Assembly (NCBI RefSeq): GCF_002115725.1
Contig: NZ_JFKD01000007.1
Coordinates: forward strand, 1 to 64,000
Reading direction: 5' to 3'
DNA length: 64,000 nucleotides
DNA from: Marivita cryptomonadis
GTDB lineage: Bacteria; Pseudomonadota; Alphaproteobacteria; Rhodobacterales; Rhodobacteraceae
The notes beneath the pieces are model-generated. The model saw only the letters and a list, made by a program, of their open reading frames with translations. It was not told where the DNA came from and did not search any database. This document shows, in pieces, positions 8,705 through 16,855 of the stretch; position 1 is the first letter of the stretch, and each line of letters starts with the position of its first letter. Made by a program: the position numbers and the translations under genes.

Positions 8705-9490
8705 ATGGCTGAGTATAACACAATCCGGACGACCGGCGTTGCTGGCGCCCGAGCCGCCCAGATTGATGAGGGTCTGCGCGCGCACATGAATAAGGTCTAC
8801 GGCACGATGTCCGTAGGCATGTTGATCACGGCGCTTGCTGCTTGGGCCATTGCTGGACTTGCTACGACAACAGATCCCGCAAATGCGACTGCACAGCTGG
8901 CCAACGGCACGATGCTTACCGCCCTTGGTTCGGCAATCTATCTGTCACCGCTGCGGTGGGTGATTATGCTGGCACCGCTTGCATTCATCTTCTTTGGCTG
9001 GGGGGCACTGATGCGCCGTGCAAACGCTGCTGGCGTTCAACTGGGCTTCTTTGCGTTTGCGTCCGCGATCGGTCTTTCGATGAGTTCGATTTTCATCGTC
9101 TTCACGAGTTTCTCGATTGTACAAACGTTTCTCGTGACTGCGATCGCGTTCGGTGGGCTGAGCCTTTACGGGTACACCACGAAAAAAGATCTCAGCGCGA
9201 TGGGCACCTTCCTCATGATGGGTGTGATCGGCCTTCTTGTCGCAATGGTTATCAACATCTTCCTGCAATCGCCGGCCATGATGTTTGCGATCAGCTTCAT
9301 CGGTATCTTGATCTTCGCAGGTCTGACCGCGTTCCACACGCAGGAAATCAAAAACACCTACGTCGCGCACGCAGCGCACGGGGATAAGGAATGGCTCGAC
9401 AAAGCGGCCTATGACGGCGCGCTGAGCCTCTACATTTCATTCCTCAACATGTTCCAGTTTCTGCTCATGTTTATGGGGCAACAGGAATAA
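8705..9490 (+). CDS. Bax inhibitor-1/YccA family membrane protein
   Basis: 261 residues with seven predicted hydrophobic segments, beginning after a soluble N terminus (residues about 1-35) at MLITALAAWAIAGL. It ends with the family pattern of a charged loop (DKEWLDKAAYDGALSLYISF) and a last hydrophobic helix FLNMFQFLLMFMG. Members are inner-membrane proteins of the TMBIM superfamily, proposed to be pH-sensitive calcium leak channels; some interact with FtsH. A GGAGGG site precedes ATG 8705, and an intrinsic terminator follows, so it is monocistronic. Confidence 0.93.
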   Translation: MAEYNTIRTTGVAGARAAQIDEGLRAHMNKVYGTMSVGMLITALAAWAIAGLATTTDPANATAQLANGTMLTALGSAIYLSPLRWVIMLAPLAFIFFGWGALMRRANAAGVQLGFFAFASAIGLSMSSIFIVFTSFSIVQTFLVTAIAFGGLSLYGYTTKKDLSAMGTFLMMGVIGLLVAMVINIFLQSPAMMFAISFIGILIFAGLTAFHTQEIKNTYVAHAAHGDKEWLDKAAYDGALSLYISFLNMFQFLLMFMGQQE

Positions 9491-9510
9491 AACCCTTCGA
9501 CTTAAGTTAG

Positions 9511-9540
9511 AAAAGGCCGGTCGTGTGACCGGCCTTTTTT
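9511..9540 (+). terminator. Intrinsic terminator of the Bax-inhibitor-like gene
   Basis: Perfect hairpin AAAAGGCCGGTC paired with GACCGGCCTTTT (short GTGT loop), followed by T residues, about 20 bases after the stop codon. Confidence 0.92.
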
Positions 9541-9707
9541 GTGGCCCAAGGTTGCAAACAAAATGCAAGCGCCATGCTGCATCCAACAGAATGCCGATCA
9601 AACGTCGTACGACGTTCCTGGCCAAACATCTAAATTAAGTTGAGAGCATTCGGCTGCTGATCAAGACAGCCCGTTTATTCAATACAGCCCAACCAACCAC
9701 AATCGGG

Positions 9708-10109
9708 TCAGACCCCGACTTCAGGCCCAAGGCACATCATCGGCTCGTCGTTCTGCTGCGCCTCGTACAGGGTTGTCGCGTTTGGATCATTCTCGAAAAT
9801 CGCCCGCAACCCGTTTGCTTCTTTGAAAAACGACCAGCATTGTGGCGTCGGATTGTCCTCGTAGACAAAGCAGATCATGCCCTGATCTTCGTACCAGACC
9901 CCATCCTTGCACTGACCATCCAGAAACGACCATCGCACGCGCCGGTCCTCGAGATATTCCTCGACCCCGTAAGCCTGACCATTCTGCCCGAAATAGAGCG
10001 TTTTGCCCTCGACATAGGCCTCGAACTGCGCGCCGTTCATCGGTTCGGCGGCAAAACAAGGTGTGGACAGCAAGGCCACGAACGCGGCGGATCGGAGTGT
10101 TTGTCTCAT
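9708..10109 (-). CDS. Secreted protein of unknown function
   Basis: 133 residues with a signal peptide (MRQTLRSAAFVALLSTPCFAA, cleavage probably after CFA). The mature part is acidic and rich in aromatic residues and contains four cysteines (QCKDG, MICFV, PQCWSFF, MMCLGP), which could form two disulfide bonds in the periplasm. No domain is recognised with certainty. It is divergent from the NuoE-NuoF fusion gene, with about 190 bases between them. Confidence 0.7.
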   Translation of the reverse strand: MRQTLRSAAFVALLSTPCFAAEPMNGAQFEAYVEGKTLYFGQNGQAYGVEEYLEDRRVRWSFLDGQCKDGVWYEDQGMICFVYEDNPTPQCWSFFKEANGLRAIFENDPNATTLYEAQQNDEPMMCLGPEVGV

Positions 10110-10297
10110 GGCATGAGCCTAGCCAAGACCGGTCGCGTGCACAAATGACATCGGCGTAAGATTTCCGAAATTCTACATAGGTTGCCCATGCGCGCAGGCG
10201 GCAGGGCGGTTGGACCGCGTTTAGCGTCGTTTTCAGGCTCGTGGCGATGGCGCGCCTGTGCGAGTTTGCCGCCAGACGCGAACAAAGGACGACCCCG

Positions 10298-11983
10298 ATG
10301 GCATTGGACGAACGCAAAGGTGTTTGGAAATCCGGACGCGGCAAGGGCCGCAAGACGCCCAAGGGCCGTCAATACACCGACGAGGCTCTGGCCGAGGTGC
10401 AGGCTCTGCTGGGCAACCATCCGCGCCGCCGGGATCTGCTGATCGAATTCCTGCACTTGATCCAAGACGAATATGGCCATCTGAGCGCCGACCATCTGCG
10501 CGCTTTGGCCGAAGAGATGCGCCTGAGCATGGCCGAGGTCTACGAGGTCGCCACGTTCTACGCCCATTTCGATGTGGTGAAGGAAGGCGAAACCCCACCG
10601 CCCGCACTGACCATCCGGGTCTGCGATTCGCTGTCCTGTGAATTGGCAGGCGCGCAGGCCTTGCAACAGGCGCTGGAAGACGGTCTTGACCCGGCAGAGG
10701 TTCGCGTTGTCCGGGCTCCGTGTATGGGCCGCTGCGACACCGCCCCGGTGCTGGAACTGGGTCACAACCATATCGACCACGCCACCCTGGAAAAGGTGCA
10801 CGCCGCCATCGCGGCAGACGAAACCCATGCGCACGTCCCCGACTATCAGGACCTGAACGCCTATCTCAAAACCGGCGGCTATTCTGCGCTGACCCAACTG
10901 CGCGCCAATGGCAATTGGGAAGACGTGCAAGGACAGGTCCTCGCCTCAGGCCTGCGCGGCCTTGGTGGTGCGGGTTTTCCGTCTGGCAAGAAATGGGGCT
11001 TCGTGCGCGCCAATCCCGGCCCCCGCTATCTGGCCGTCAACGGCGACGAGGGCGAGCCGGGCACGTTCAAGGACCGCTTCTACCTCGAACGCGTGCCGCA
11101 TCTCTTCCTCGAAGGCATGCTGATCGCCGCCTGGGCGGTCGAAGCCAAGACCTGCTTTATCTACATGCGCGACGAATACCCCGCCGTTCTCGAAATCCTG
11201 CGCCGCGAAATCGCAGCGTTGGAGGCCACAGGCATGGTGGCGCCCGGCTATATTGACCTGCGCCGTGGCGCCGGGGCTTATATCTGCGGCGAAGAATCCG
11301 CGATGATCGAATCCTTCGAAGGCAAACGCGGCATGCCCCGCCACCGCCCGCCTTTCGTGGCGCAGGTTGGCATCTTCAACCGCCCGACGCTGGTGCACAA
11401 CGTCGAAACCCTCTACTGGGTCGCCCGCGTCTGCCGCGAAGGGCCAGAATGCCTGAACAGCACCGAAAAGAACGGCCGCAAAGGCCTGCGCTCCTATTCG
11501 GTGTCGGGGCGCGTTGCCGCTCCGGGCGTCTACCTGCTTCCCGCAGGCAGCACGATCACCGACATCATCGAGGCCGCAGGTGGCATGGCCGAGGGCCACA
11601 GCTTCAAGGCCTACCAGCCCGGCGGTCCGTCCTCAGGCATCCTGCCCGCTAGCATCAATGATGTGCCGCTCGATTTCGATACGCTCCAACCCTTGGGCAG
11701 TTTCATCGGCTCCGCCGCCGTTGTGGTCCTGTCCGACAAAGACAGCGCCCGCGATGCCGCGCTCAACATGCTGCGCTTCTTCGAGGACGAATCCTGCGGC
11801 CAGTGCACGCCCTGCCGCGTAGGCTGCGAAAAGGCGGTCAAACTGATGCAGGCCGACCATTGGAACCAGCCGCTGCTTGAGGAGCTTTGCACCGCAATGG
11901 CCGACGCGTCGATCTGTGGGCTGGGGCAGGCCGCACCAAACCCCATCCGTCTGACGATGAAGCATTTCCCGGACGAGGTCTGA
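10298..11983 (+). CDS. NuoE-NuoF fusion, formate dehydrogenase gamma/beta (FdsGB)-like
   Basis: 561 residues. The N-terminal part (about 30-170) is a thioredoxin-like [2Fe-2S] NuoE/FdsG domain with ligands in CDSLSCEL and APCMGRCD. The C-terminal part is NuoF/FdsB: the FMN/NADH glycine loop GLRGLGGAGFPSGKKWGF, GDEGEPGTFKDR, and the [4Fe-4S] motif ESCGQCTPCRVG with a fourth Cys in SICGLG. Such fusions pass electrons from a molybdenum formate dehydrogenase to NAD+. No fdsA/fdhF, fdhD or fdsD is adjacent: the next gene is ftsY. ATG 10298 follows an AAAGGA site. Confidence 0.88.
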   Translation: MALDERKGVWKSGRGKGRKTPKGRQYTDEALAEVQALLGNHPRRRDLLIEFLHLIQDEYGHLSADHLRALAEEMRLSMAEVYEVATFYAHFDVVKEGETPPPALTIRVCDSLSCELAGAQALQQALEDGLDPAEVRVVRAPCMGRCDTAPVLELGHNHIDHATLEKVHAAIAADETHAHVPDYQDLNAYLKTGGYSALTQLRANGNWEDVQGQVLASGLRGLGGAGFPSGKKWGFVRANPGPRYLAVNGDEGEPGTFKDRFYLERVPHLFLEGMLIAAWAVEAKTCFIYMRDEYPAVLEILRREIAALEATGMVAPGYIDLRRGAGAYICGEESAMIESFEGKRGMPRHRPPFVAQVGIFNRPTLVHNVETLYWVARVCREGPECLNSTEKNGRKGLRSYSVSGRVAAPGVYLLPAGSTITDIIEAAGGMAEGHSFKAYQPGGPSSGILPASINDVPLDFDTLQPLGSFIGSAAVVVLSDKDSARDAALNMLRFFEDESCGQCTPCRVGCEKAVKLMQADHWNQPLLEELCTAMADASICGLGQAAPNPIRLTMKHFPDEV

Positions 11984-12048
11984 GCCTTCCATCTTGCCCG
12001 GATAAGGACTAGGTGAAAGGGGAACGACCCAGACACGGACGATCCCAC

Positions 12049-13452
12049 ATGTCCTTTTTCGGCAAGCTGAAATCAAAGCTCTTCAAATCCTCGTCCAAGC
12101 TGGACGAGGGCTTGGACGCCATCGTCTCGGACGGTGGTGAGGAAACTCCAACCCCCGAAGCGCCGCCGCCCAGCGACCCGACCCCGCCGTCCCCCCCTGC
12201 GCCGCAAACGCCACCGCCGGATGTGCCGGCACCGCCGACCCCGGAAGAGGTACCAGAGCCTGACCTGCCGGAACCCGACGCGCCTTCAGAGGTGCCGCAG
12301 CCCGATCTGCCCGAGGCAGAGCCTGAAGCGCCGCAGGAAATTCCCCAGCCCGACGTGCCGCCGGACACACCACCGACGCCCGGCCCGGATATGCCTGCGC
12401 CTGCACCCACCCCGGTCAGCCCACCGCCTGCACCTTTGGAAGCCCCGCAGCCCAGCGATCCGATTCCGGCACCTCCCACCGAGGTGCAGCCGTCCGCACC
12501 GCTTGAAGTGCCAGTGAAACCCGTCGGGCTTGTCGAAGAGACCCCGGTTGCCGAGGCCCGCAAACCCGGCTTCCTCGGTCGCCTGCTGGGTCGCACCACA
12601 GCCCCGACTGAGATTCGGCGCGAACTTGACGATGACATGCTCGAACAGCTCGAAGAGCTGCTGATCCAGGCTGATATGGGCGTCGACACCTCACTGCGCG
12701 TGACCGCCAACATCGCCGAAGGGCGCTACGGCAAGAAACTCAGCGTACGCGAGATCAAGGAACTGCTCGCGGGCGAAGTGGCCCGCATCATGGAGCCGGT
12801 CGCCAAACCGATGCCGCTCTACCCGACAAAACCGCAGGTGGTGCTGGTGGTCGGTGTCAACGGCTCGGGCAAGACGACGACCATCGGCAAACTCGCCAGC
12901 CAGTTCCGCGCGGCGGGCAAGAAAGTGGTGATCGCCGCAGGTGACACGTTCCGCGCTGCCGCTGTTGAACAGTTGCAGGTCTGGGGTGACCGCGCCGGGG
13001 TTCCGGTTCTCACCGCGCCCGAAGGGTCAGACCCCGCCAGCCTCGCCTTTGATGCCATGACCAAGGCGCAAGCCGATGGGGCGGATCTCTTGATGATCGA
13101 CACTGCAGGCCGTCTGCAAAACCGTCAGGACCTGATGGAAGAATTGGCCAAGATCGTCCGCGTCATTCGCAAGAAAGACCCCGACGCGCCGCACAATACG
13201 CTGCTGGTGCTCGACGCCACCACGGGTCAGAACGCATTGAGCCAGGTGGAAACCTTCCAGAAACTGGCCGATGTGACCGGCCTCGTGATGACCAAGCTCG
13301 ACGGCACCGCCAAAGGCGGTGTGTTGGTGGCACTGGCTGACAAGTTCGGTCTGCCGATCCACGCCATCGGGGTTGGCGAACAGATCGATGATCTGCAACC
13401 TTTCGATCCCGAGGAATTCGCAGCGGCCCTGACGGGGCTTGCCACCGAATGA
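12049..13452 (+). CDS. ftsY: Signal recognition particle receptor FtsY
   Basis: 467 residues. The N-terminal A region (about 27-170) is a long low-complexity stretch of proline and acidic residues (repeated PxxPxxP and PEV/PDL units). It is followed by the N domain and the SRP GTPase G domain: P-loop [14 protein letters not shown] (about 268-281), DTFRAAA, DTAGR and [10 protein letters not shown]. FtsY docks SRP-bound ribosomes at the inner membrane for co-translational insertion. The start [10 protein letters not shown] gives a basic membrane-contacting helix; the longer frame starts 12 codons earlier without support. It precedes a transporter gene and yciB. Confidence 0.97.
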   Translation: MSFFGKLKSKLFKSSSKLDEGLDAIVSDGGEETPTPEAPPPSDPTPPSPPAPQTPPPDVPAPPTPEEVPEPDLPEPDAPSEVPQPDLPEAEPEAPQEIPQPDVPPDTPPTPGPDMPAPAPTPVSPPPAPLEAPQPSDPIPAPPTEVQPSAPLEVPVKPVGLVEETPVAEARKPGFLGRLLGRTTAPTEIRRELDDDMLEQLEELLIQADMGVDTSLRVTANIAEGRYGKKLSVREIKELLAGEVARIMEPVAKPMPLYPTKPQVVLVVGVNGSGKTTTIGKLASQFRAAGKKVVIAAGDTFRAAAVEQLQVWGDRAGVPVLTAPEGSDPASLAFDAMTKAQADGADLLMIDTAGRLQNRQDLMEELAKIVRVIRKKDPDAPHNTLLVLDATTGQNALSQVETFQKLADVTGLVMTKLDGTAKGGVLVALADKFGLPIHAIGVGEQIDDLQPFDPEEFAAALTGLATE

Positions 13453-13462
13453 GCACTTCTTT

Positions 13463-13516
13463 GGGCCCCAAATACCTCGGGGTGAGGCGCGCAGCGCCGA
13501 GGGGCAGCGCCCCTCA
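13463..13516 (-). repeat. Dispersed intergenic repeat, copy 2, with tandem hairpins
   Basis: On the minus strand, the sequence CCCCGAGGTATTTGGGGCCC and then AAAGAAG matches the repeat consensus. Next to it are two short hairpins: GGCGC/GCGCC and GAGGGGC/GCCCCTC (13499-13515). It fills the gap between ftsY and the following co-directional gene. Its orientation is opposite to the flanking genes, unlike the other copies. Confidence 0.55.
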
Positions 13517-13538
13517 GACGGATTTTGCAAAATCCGTC
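13517..13538. repeat. 22-bp perfect palindrome with TTGCAA centre
   Basis: Half-site GACGGATTTTG; the 22 bases equal their reverse complement. It ends nine bases before the start codon of the EamA-type gene, so in RNA it would form a hairpin close to the translation start. Confidence 0.85.
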
Positions 13539-13546
13539 GTCCGCCC

Positions 13547-14452
13547 ATGATCAGCGAGTTTATTGTCTCCATCGAAGGCACCGAGGCCGGATCGCAGCTT
13601 GCCCTCTGGCTGGCGCTTTTGGCGGCGGTGCTGCATGCTGCGTTCGGCGCGTTGCAAAAAGGCAAACACGATCCGTGGATGTCACGCGGGGCGATCGACA
13701 TCAGCTACGGTCTGATGGCGGCCCCCTTTGCGCTCTTCGTGGTGCCGTGGCCGGAACCGCATATGTGGCCGATCTTTGCGGGCGCGTTCATCATTCACTT
13801 GGGTTACAAGCTTTTGCAGGCGCAAGCCTACACCAAAGGTGCGTTTACCGTTGTATACCCCGTGGTGCGCGGCACAGGGCCGCTTTTTGCCGTTATCGGC
13901 GCGTATCTGATTTTCGGAGAGGTCTTTTCCGTCACCCAATGGCTGGGCCTTGCGGTGCTGCTTGCCGGCATCTTCGGGCTTGCGGTCTACAACCTGATCT
14001 ACCTTGTGTCCGAGCGGGACACGCTTCCCATCGCCTTGATGCTGGCCGTGGCCACCGGCCTTTTCGTAGCACTTTACACGACCTATGACGCCTACGGCAT
14101 CCGCGCCACAGCCAACCCGTTCACCTTTCTGGCGTGGTTCTTCATGATCGATGGCATCGCCATGCCGATCATCGCCGCCCTGCGCTATCGCAACATGACC
14201 CACAAACCCGCACTTGGCCCACTGGCTGTCAGAGGTGTGATCGGCGGGTTGGTGGCTTTTTTCAGTTTCGGCTCCATCATGGTTGCCACACGCCTCGACA
14301 ATGTGGGCGAAGCGGCGGTGCTGCGCGAAACATCGACAGTCTTTGCCGCGATCATCGGTTGGGTGTTCCTGAAGGAAACCGTGGGTCCGCGAAGGATTGC
14401 GCTCATGGCCCTGATCGCGCTAGGGGCTGTCATCGTGGAATTCGGAGGCTGA
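13547..14452 (+). CDS. EamA-type drug/metabolite transporter (DMT superfamily)
   Basis: 301 residues with ten hydrophobic segments arranged as two five-helix repeats, including the second-repeat ending GEAAVLRETSTVFAAIIGW followed by VFLKETVGPRR, typical of EamA domains. It is an inner-membrane carrier; the substrate is unknown. ATG 13547 was chosen because the frame upstream runs through repeat sequence. Its stop is three bases before the yciB start, so the two are likely co-transcribed. Confidence 0.85.
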   Translation: MISEFIVSIEGTEAGSQLALWLALLAAVLHAAFGALQKGKHDPWMSRGAIDISYGLMAAPFALFVVPWPEPHMWPIFAGAFIIHLGYKLLQAQAYTKGAFTVVYPVVRGTGPLFAVIGAYLIFGEVFSVTQWLGLAVLLAGIFGLAVYNLIYLVSERDTLPIALMLAVATGLFVALYTTYDAYGIRATANPFTFLAWFFMIDGIAMPIIAALRYRNMTHKPALGPLAVRGVIGGLVAFFSFGSIMVATRLDNVGEAAVLRETSTVFAAIIGWVFLKETVGPRRIALMALIALGAVIVEFGG

Positions 14453-14455
14453 GTT

Positions 14456-15055
14456 TTGGCACAACGGCACGTCCCGCAATGGGTGAAATCGGCATTGGAA
14501 CTGGGCCCAGTGATCGGGTTTTTCGTGGCTTATCTCTGGGTCAAGGACGAGGTCTTCACCTTTGGCGGCACCGAGTATGACGGGTTCATCGTTGCCACCG
14601 CCGTGTTCATCCCGGTGATCCTCGCCTCGATGGGGCTTTTGTGGTGGCTCACGGGTCATATCAGCCGCATGCAGATCGTCACTGCTGTTCTGGTGGTGGT
14701 GTTCGGCGGGTTGACGGTCTGGCTCAATGATGACCGGTTCATCAAGATGAAGCCCACCATGGTCTATTCGCTGCTTGGCGGTATCCTTGCCGTGGGCCTC
14801 TTGCGCAATCAAAGCTATCTGCGTGTGGTCATGGGGGAACTTTTGCCGATGGAGCAAGAGGGCTGGATGATCCTGACAAAGCGGATGACGGGGTTTTTCT
14901 TCCTGCTCGCGATCTCGAACGAAATCATCTGGCGCACGCAAAGCACGGAAACCTGGGTCTATTTCGAAACCTTCGTGCTGACCGGCGCGACCTTTGTGTT
15001 CTTTATCGCGCAAGCGGGGGTCATCCAGAAATACAGCACCGCCGAGGAAGACTAG
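14456..15055 (+). CDS. yciB: Inner membrane-spanning protein YciB (septation protein A family)
   Basis: 199 residues. ALELGPVIGFFVAYLW near the N terminus, and several further membrane segments including TKRMTGFFFLLAISNEIIWR, match the IspZ/YciB family, which affects cell envelope synthesis and division. The start codon is TTG at 14456 with GGAGG at 14444-14448, inside the end of the upstream gene. The family N terminus begins here and there is no nearby ATG. The gene ends with a charged tail (KYSTAEED). Confidence 0.93.
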   Translation: MAQRHVPQWVKSALELGPVIGFFVAYLWVKDEVFTFGGTEYDGFIVATAVFIPVILASMGLLWWLTGHISRMQIVTAVLVVVFGGLTVWLNDDRFIKMKPTMVYSLLGGILAVGLLRNQSYLRVVMGELLPMEQEGWMILTKRMTGFFFLLAISNEIIWRTQSTETWVYFETFVLTGATFVFFIAQAGVIQKYSTAEED

Positions 15056-15088
15056 GGGCCACGTTGCTTCATAGCTACGCCGCCTATT

Positions 15089-15529
15089 CTAACCCCGACG
15101 GTCGATCTTGGTCGACAGGTGGATAAAGCTCTCTGAGCTTTGAACGCCTTTCGCCTCGGCAATGTCGTCCAGCGTACGGTCCAGATCTTGCGTCGTCTGG
15201 GCACTGATCTCGACCACCAGATCGACCCGGCCCGACACGGTGAACACAGCCTCAACATTCGGCAGTGACTGCAGCCGGGACAGAACCGCAGGCCCCGTGC
15301 GCGGCGCAATTGACACAAGAGCCGTGGCCCGGATCGGGGCGGCAAGCGCATCGCCGCTGCGCAGGGTGAACCCGGCGATCACGCCCTTTTCCAGCAGCCG
15401 GTCGATGCGCGTCTGCACCGTGGTGCGCGCCAATCCCAGCTTGCGGGCAAGTTCCGCCACCGGCATCCGCGCATCGCGGCGCAGGAGCGCGATCAAGTCG
15501 GCGTCTGTTTCGTCGATCTGTATGCTCAT
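15089..15529 (-). CDS. Lrp/AsnC-family transcriptional regulator
   Basis: 146 residues. The N-terminal AsnC helix-turn-helix runs MSIQIDETDADLIALLRRDA through VAELARKLGLARTTVQTRID, followed by the RAM ligand-binding domain with VEAVFTVSGRVDLVVEI. Lrp/AsnC proteins are octameric regulators that bind amino acids. It is divergent from the PLP-dependent decarboxylase gene, about 100 bases away, and probably regulates it in response to a basic amino acid; this is inferred from the gene pairing. Confidence 0.9.
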   Translation of the reverse strand: MSIQIDETDADLIALLRRDARMPVAELARKLGLARTTVQTRIDRLLEKGVIAGFTLRSGDALAAPIRATALVSIAPRTGPAVLSRLQSLPNVEAVFTVSGRVDLVVEISAQTTQDLDRTLDDIAEAKGVQSSESFIHLSTKIDRRG

Positions 15530-15632
15530 TCCGTCAGTCTGAGTGCAAAAGAGTCTGTTTTGCAAGAACTGCCGACACGGACCGACGGGGAATGCACGCA
15601 GACTGAAAGAAACAGAACCAGATGAGGCAGTC

Positions 15633-16814
15633 ATGTTTGCAGGGGCACAAGACATCACACAGGCGCGGTTCGACCGGGCGCGTATCTCGGCAGTGATTGC
15701 GGACAGACAGCCGGACGATCCGCTGGCGATCCTGCGCCCGCACGTGTTGCAGCGCACGGCGCACAGCTTTCTGCGCGGATTTCCCGGTCAGGTCAGCTAC
15801 GCGGTCAAGGCCAATCCCGCGACCGATATCCTGCGCACTCTGGTCGGTGCCGGGGTGACCACATTCGACGTGGCTTCTGTCGCCGAGATGCATGCGGCAC
15901 GTCAGGCCTTGCCTAACGCGCGGCTGCATTACCACAACCCGGTGCGGTCAGCCTCCGAGATCACGCAAGCCAAGGCGCTGGGCATCGCCTCGTGGTCGGT
16001 GGACCGGATGTCTGAGCTGGACAAGCTGGGGCAGCTTACCCCCAACACACAAGTGGCGGTGCGCCTGTCGTTGAAAAGGGGCGGCGGCGCGTATGATTTC
16101 GGCAGCAAGTTCGGCGCCTCGCCCGAAGTGGCAACAGACCTGCTGCGCGCTGTTGTGGCCCGGGGCATGATCCCGGCGCTGACCTTTCATCCGGGTACGC
16201 AATGCACTGATCCTACCAGTTGGGCCGATTACATCGCCGCTTGCGCTGAAGTGGCGCAACGCGCGGGGGTGCGGCTTGCGGCGCTGAATGTCGGGGGCGG
16301 GTTTCCGGCTTTTCCGCGCGGCGGCAGAACCCTGCGGCAGCACTTGTTCGAAACGATTGCATCAGCGACCAAAGCGCATTTTCCGGACCAGCCGCCGCAG
16401 CTTTGGTGCGAACCGGGGCGGGCGATGGTGGCTGATGCGATGTGGCTCTTGCTGCGCGTCAAGGCGCGGGGCGATGGCGTGCTGACGCTGAATGACGGTC
16501 TGTATGGCGCACTGGGTGAATGGCGCGATATGCCGGTGCCCGCGCGCCAGACCGCGTTGAACCAGCAGGGGCACCCCGTCACGGGCACGCCCCAGCCATT
16601 CACTATCTTTGGCCCGACATGTGACAGTCTCGACCGGGTGCCGGACCCGTGGATGCTGCCCGCCGGGATCGCGGATGGCGACTATATCCTGATCTCCGGG
16701 GCGGGCGCCTACAGCCTTGCGCTGGTCACTCCGTTCAACGGATACGGAACGCGCGAGGTGCTGAACCTCGATTCCATGGCCGAACCTGCTGGACAGTGCC
16801 GTCCCGCAGGCTAG
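15633..16814 (+). CDS. PLP-dependent ornithine/lysine decarboxylase, fold type III
   Basis: 393 residues. The PLP lysine is in SYAVKANP (Lys about 58), the phosphate-binding glycine loop is NVGGGFP (about 210), and the catalytic Cys is in IFGPTCDSLD (about 329). These are hallmarks of the alanine-racemase-fold ornithine decarboxylase group, which makes putrescine (or cadaverine) from ornithine (or lysine). The Asp-containing segment that marks ornithine preference is present (GPTCDSLD). ATG 15633 was chosen; the frame is open to 15543, but that would overlap the divergent promoter. Confidence 0.88.
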   Translation: MFAGAQDITQARFDRARISAVIADRQPDDPLAILRPHVLQRTAHSFLRGFPGQVSYAVKANPATDILRTLVGAGVTTFDVASVAEMHAARQALPNARLHYHNPVRSASEITQAKALGIASWSVDRMSELDKLGQLTPNTQVAVRLSLKRGGGAYDFGSKFGASPEVATDLLRAVVARGMIPALTFHPGTQCTDPTSWADYIAACAEVAQRAGVRLAALNVGGGFPAFPRGGRTLRQHLFETIASATKAHFPDQPPQLWCEPGRAMVADAMWLLLRVKARGDGVLTLNDGLYGALGEWRDMPVPARQTALNQQGHPVTGTPQPFTIFGPTCDSLDRVPDPWMLPAGIADGDYILISGAGAYSLALVTPFNGYGTREVLNLDSMAEPAGQCRPAG

Positions 16815-16855
16815 TGTCCCTGCCGAAAGACCAAGGTCACACGCGCGAGGGAAAC

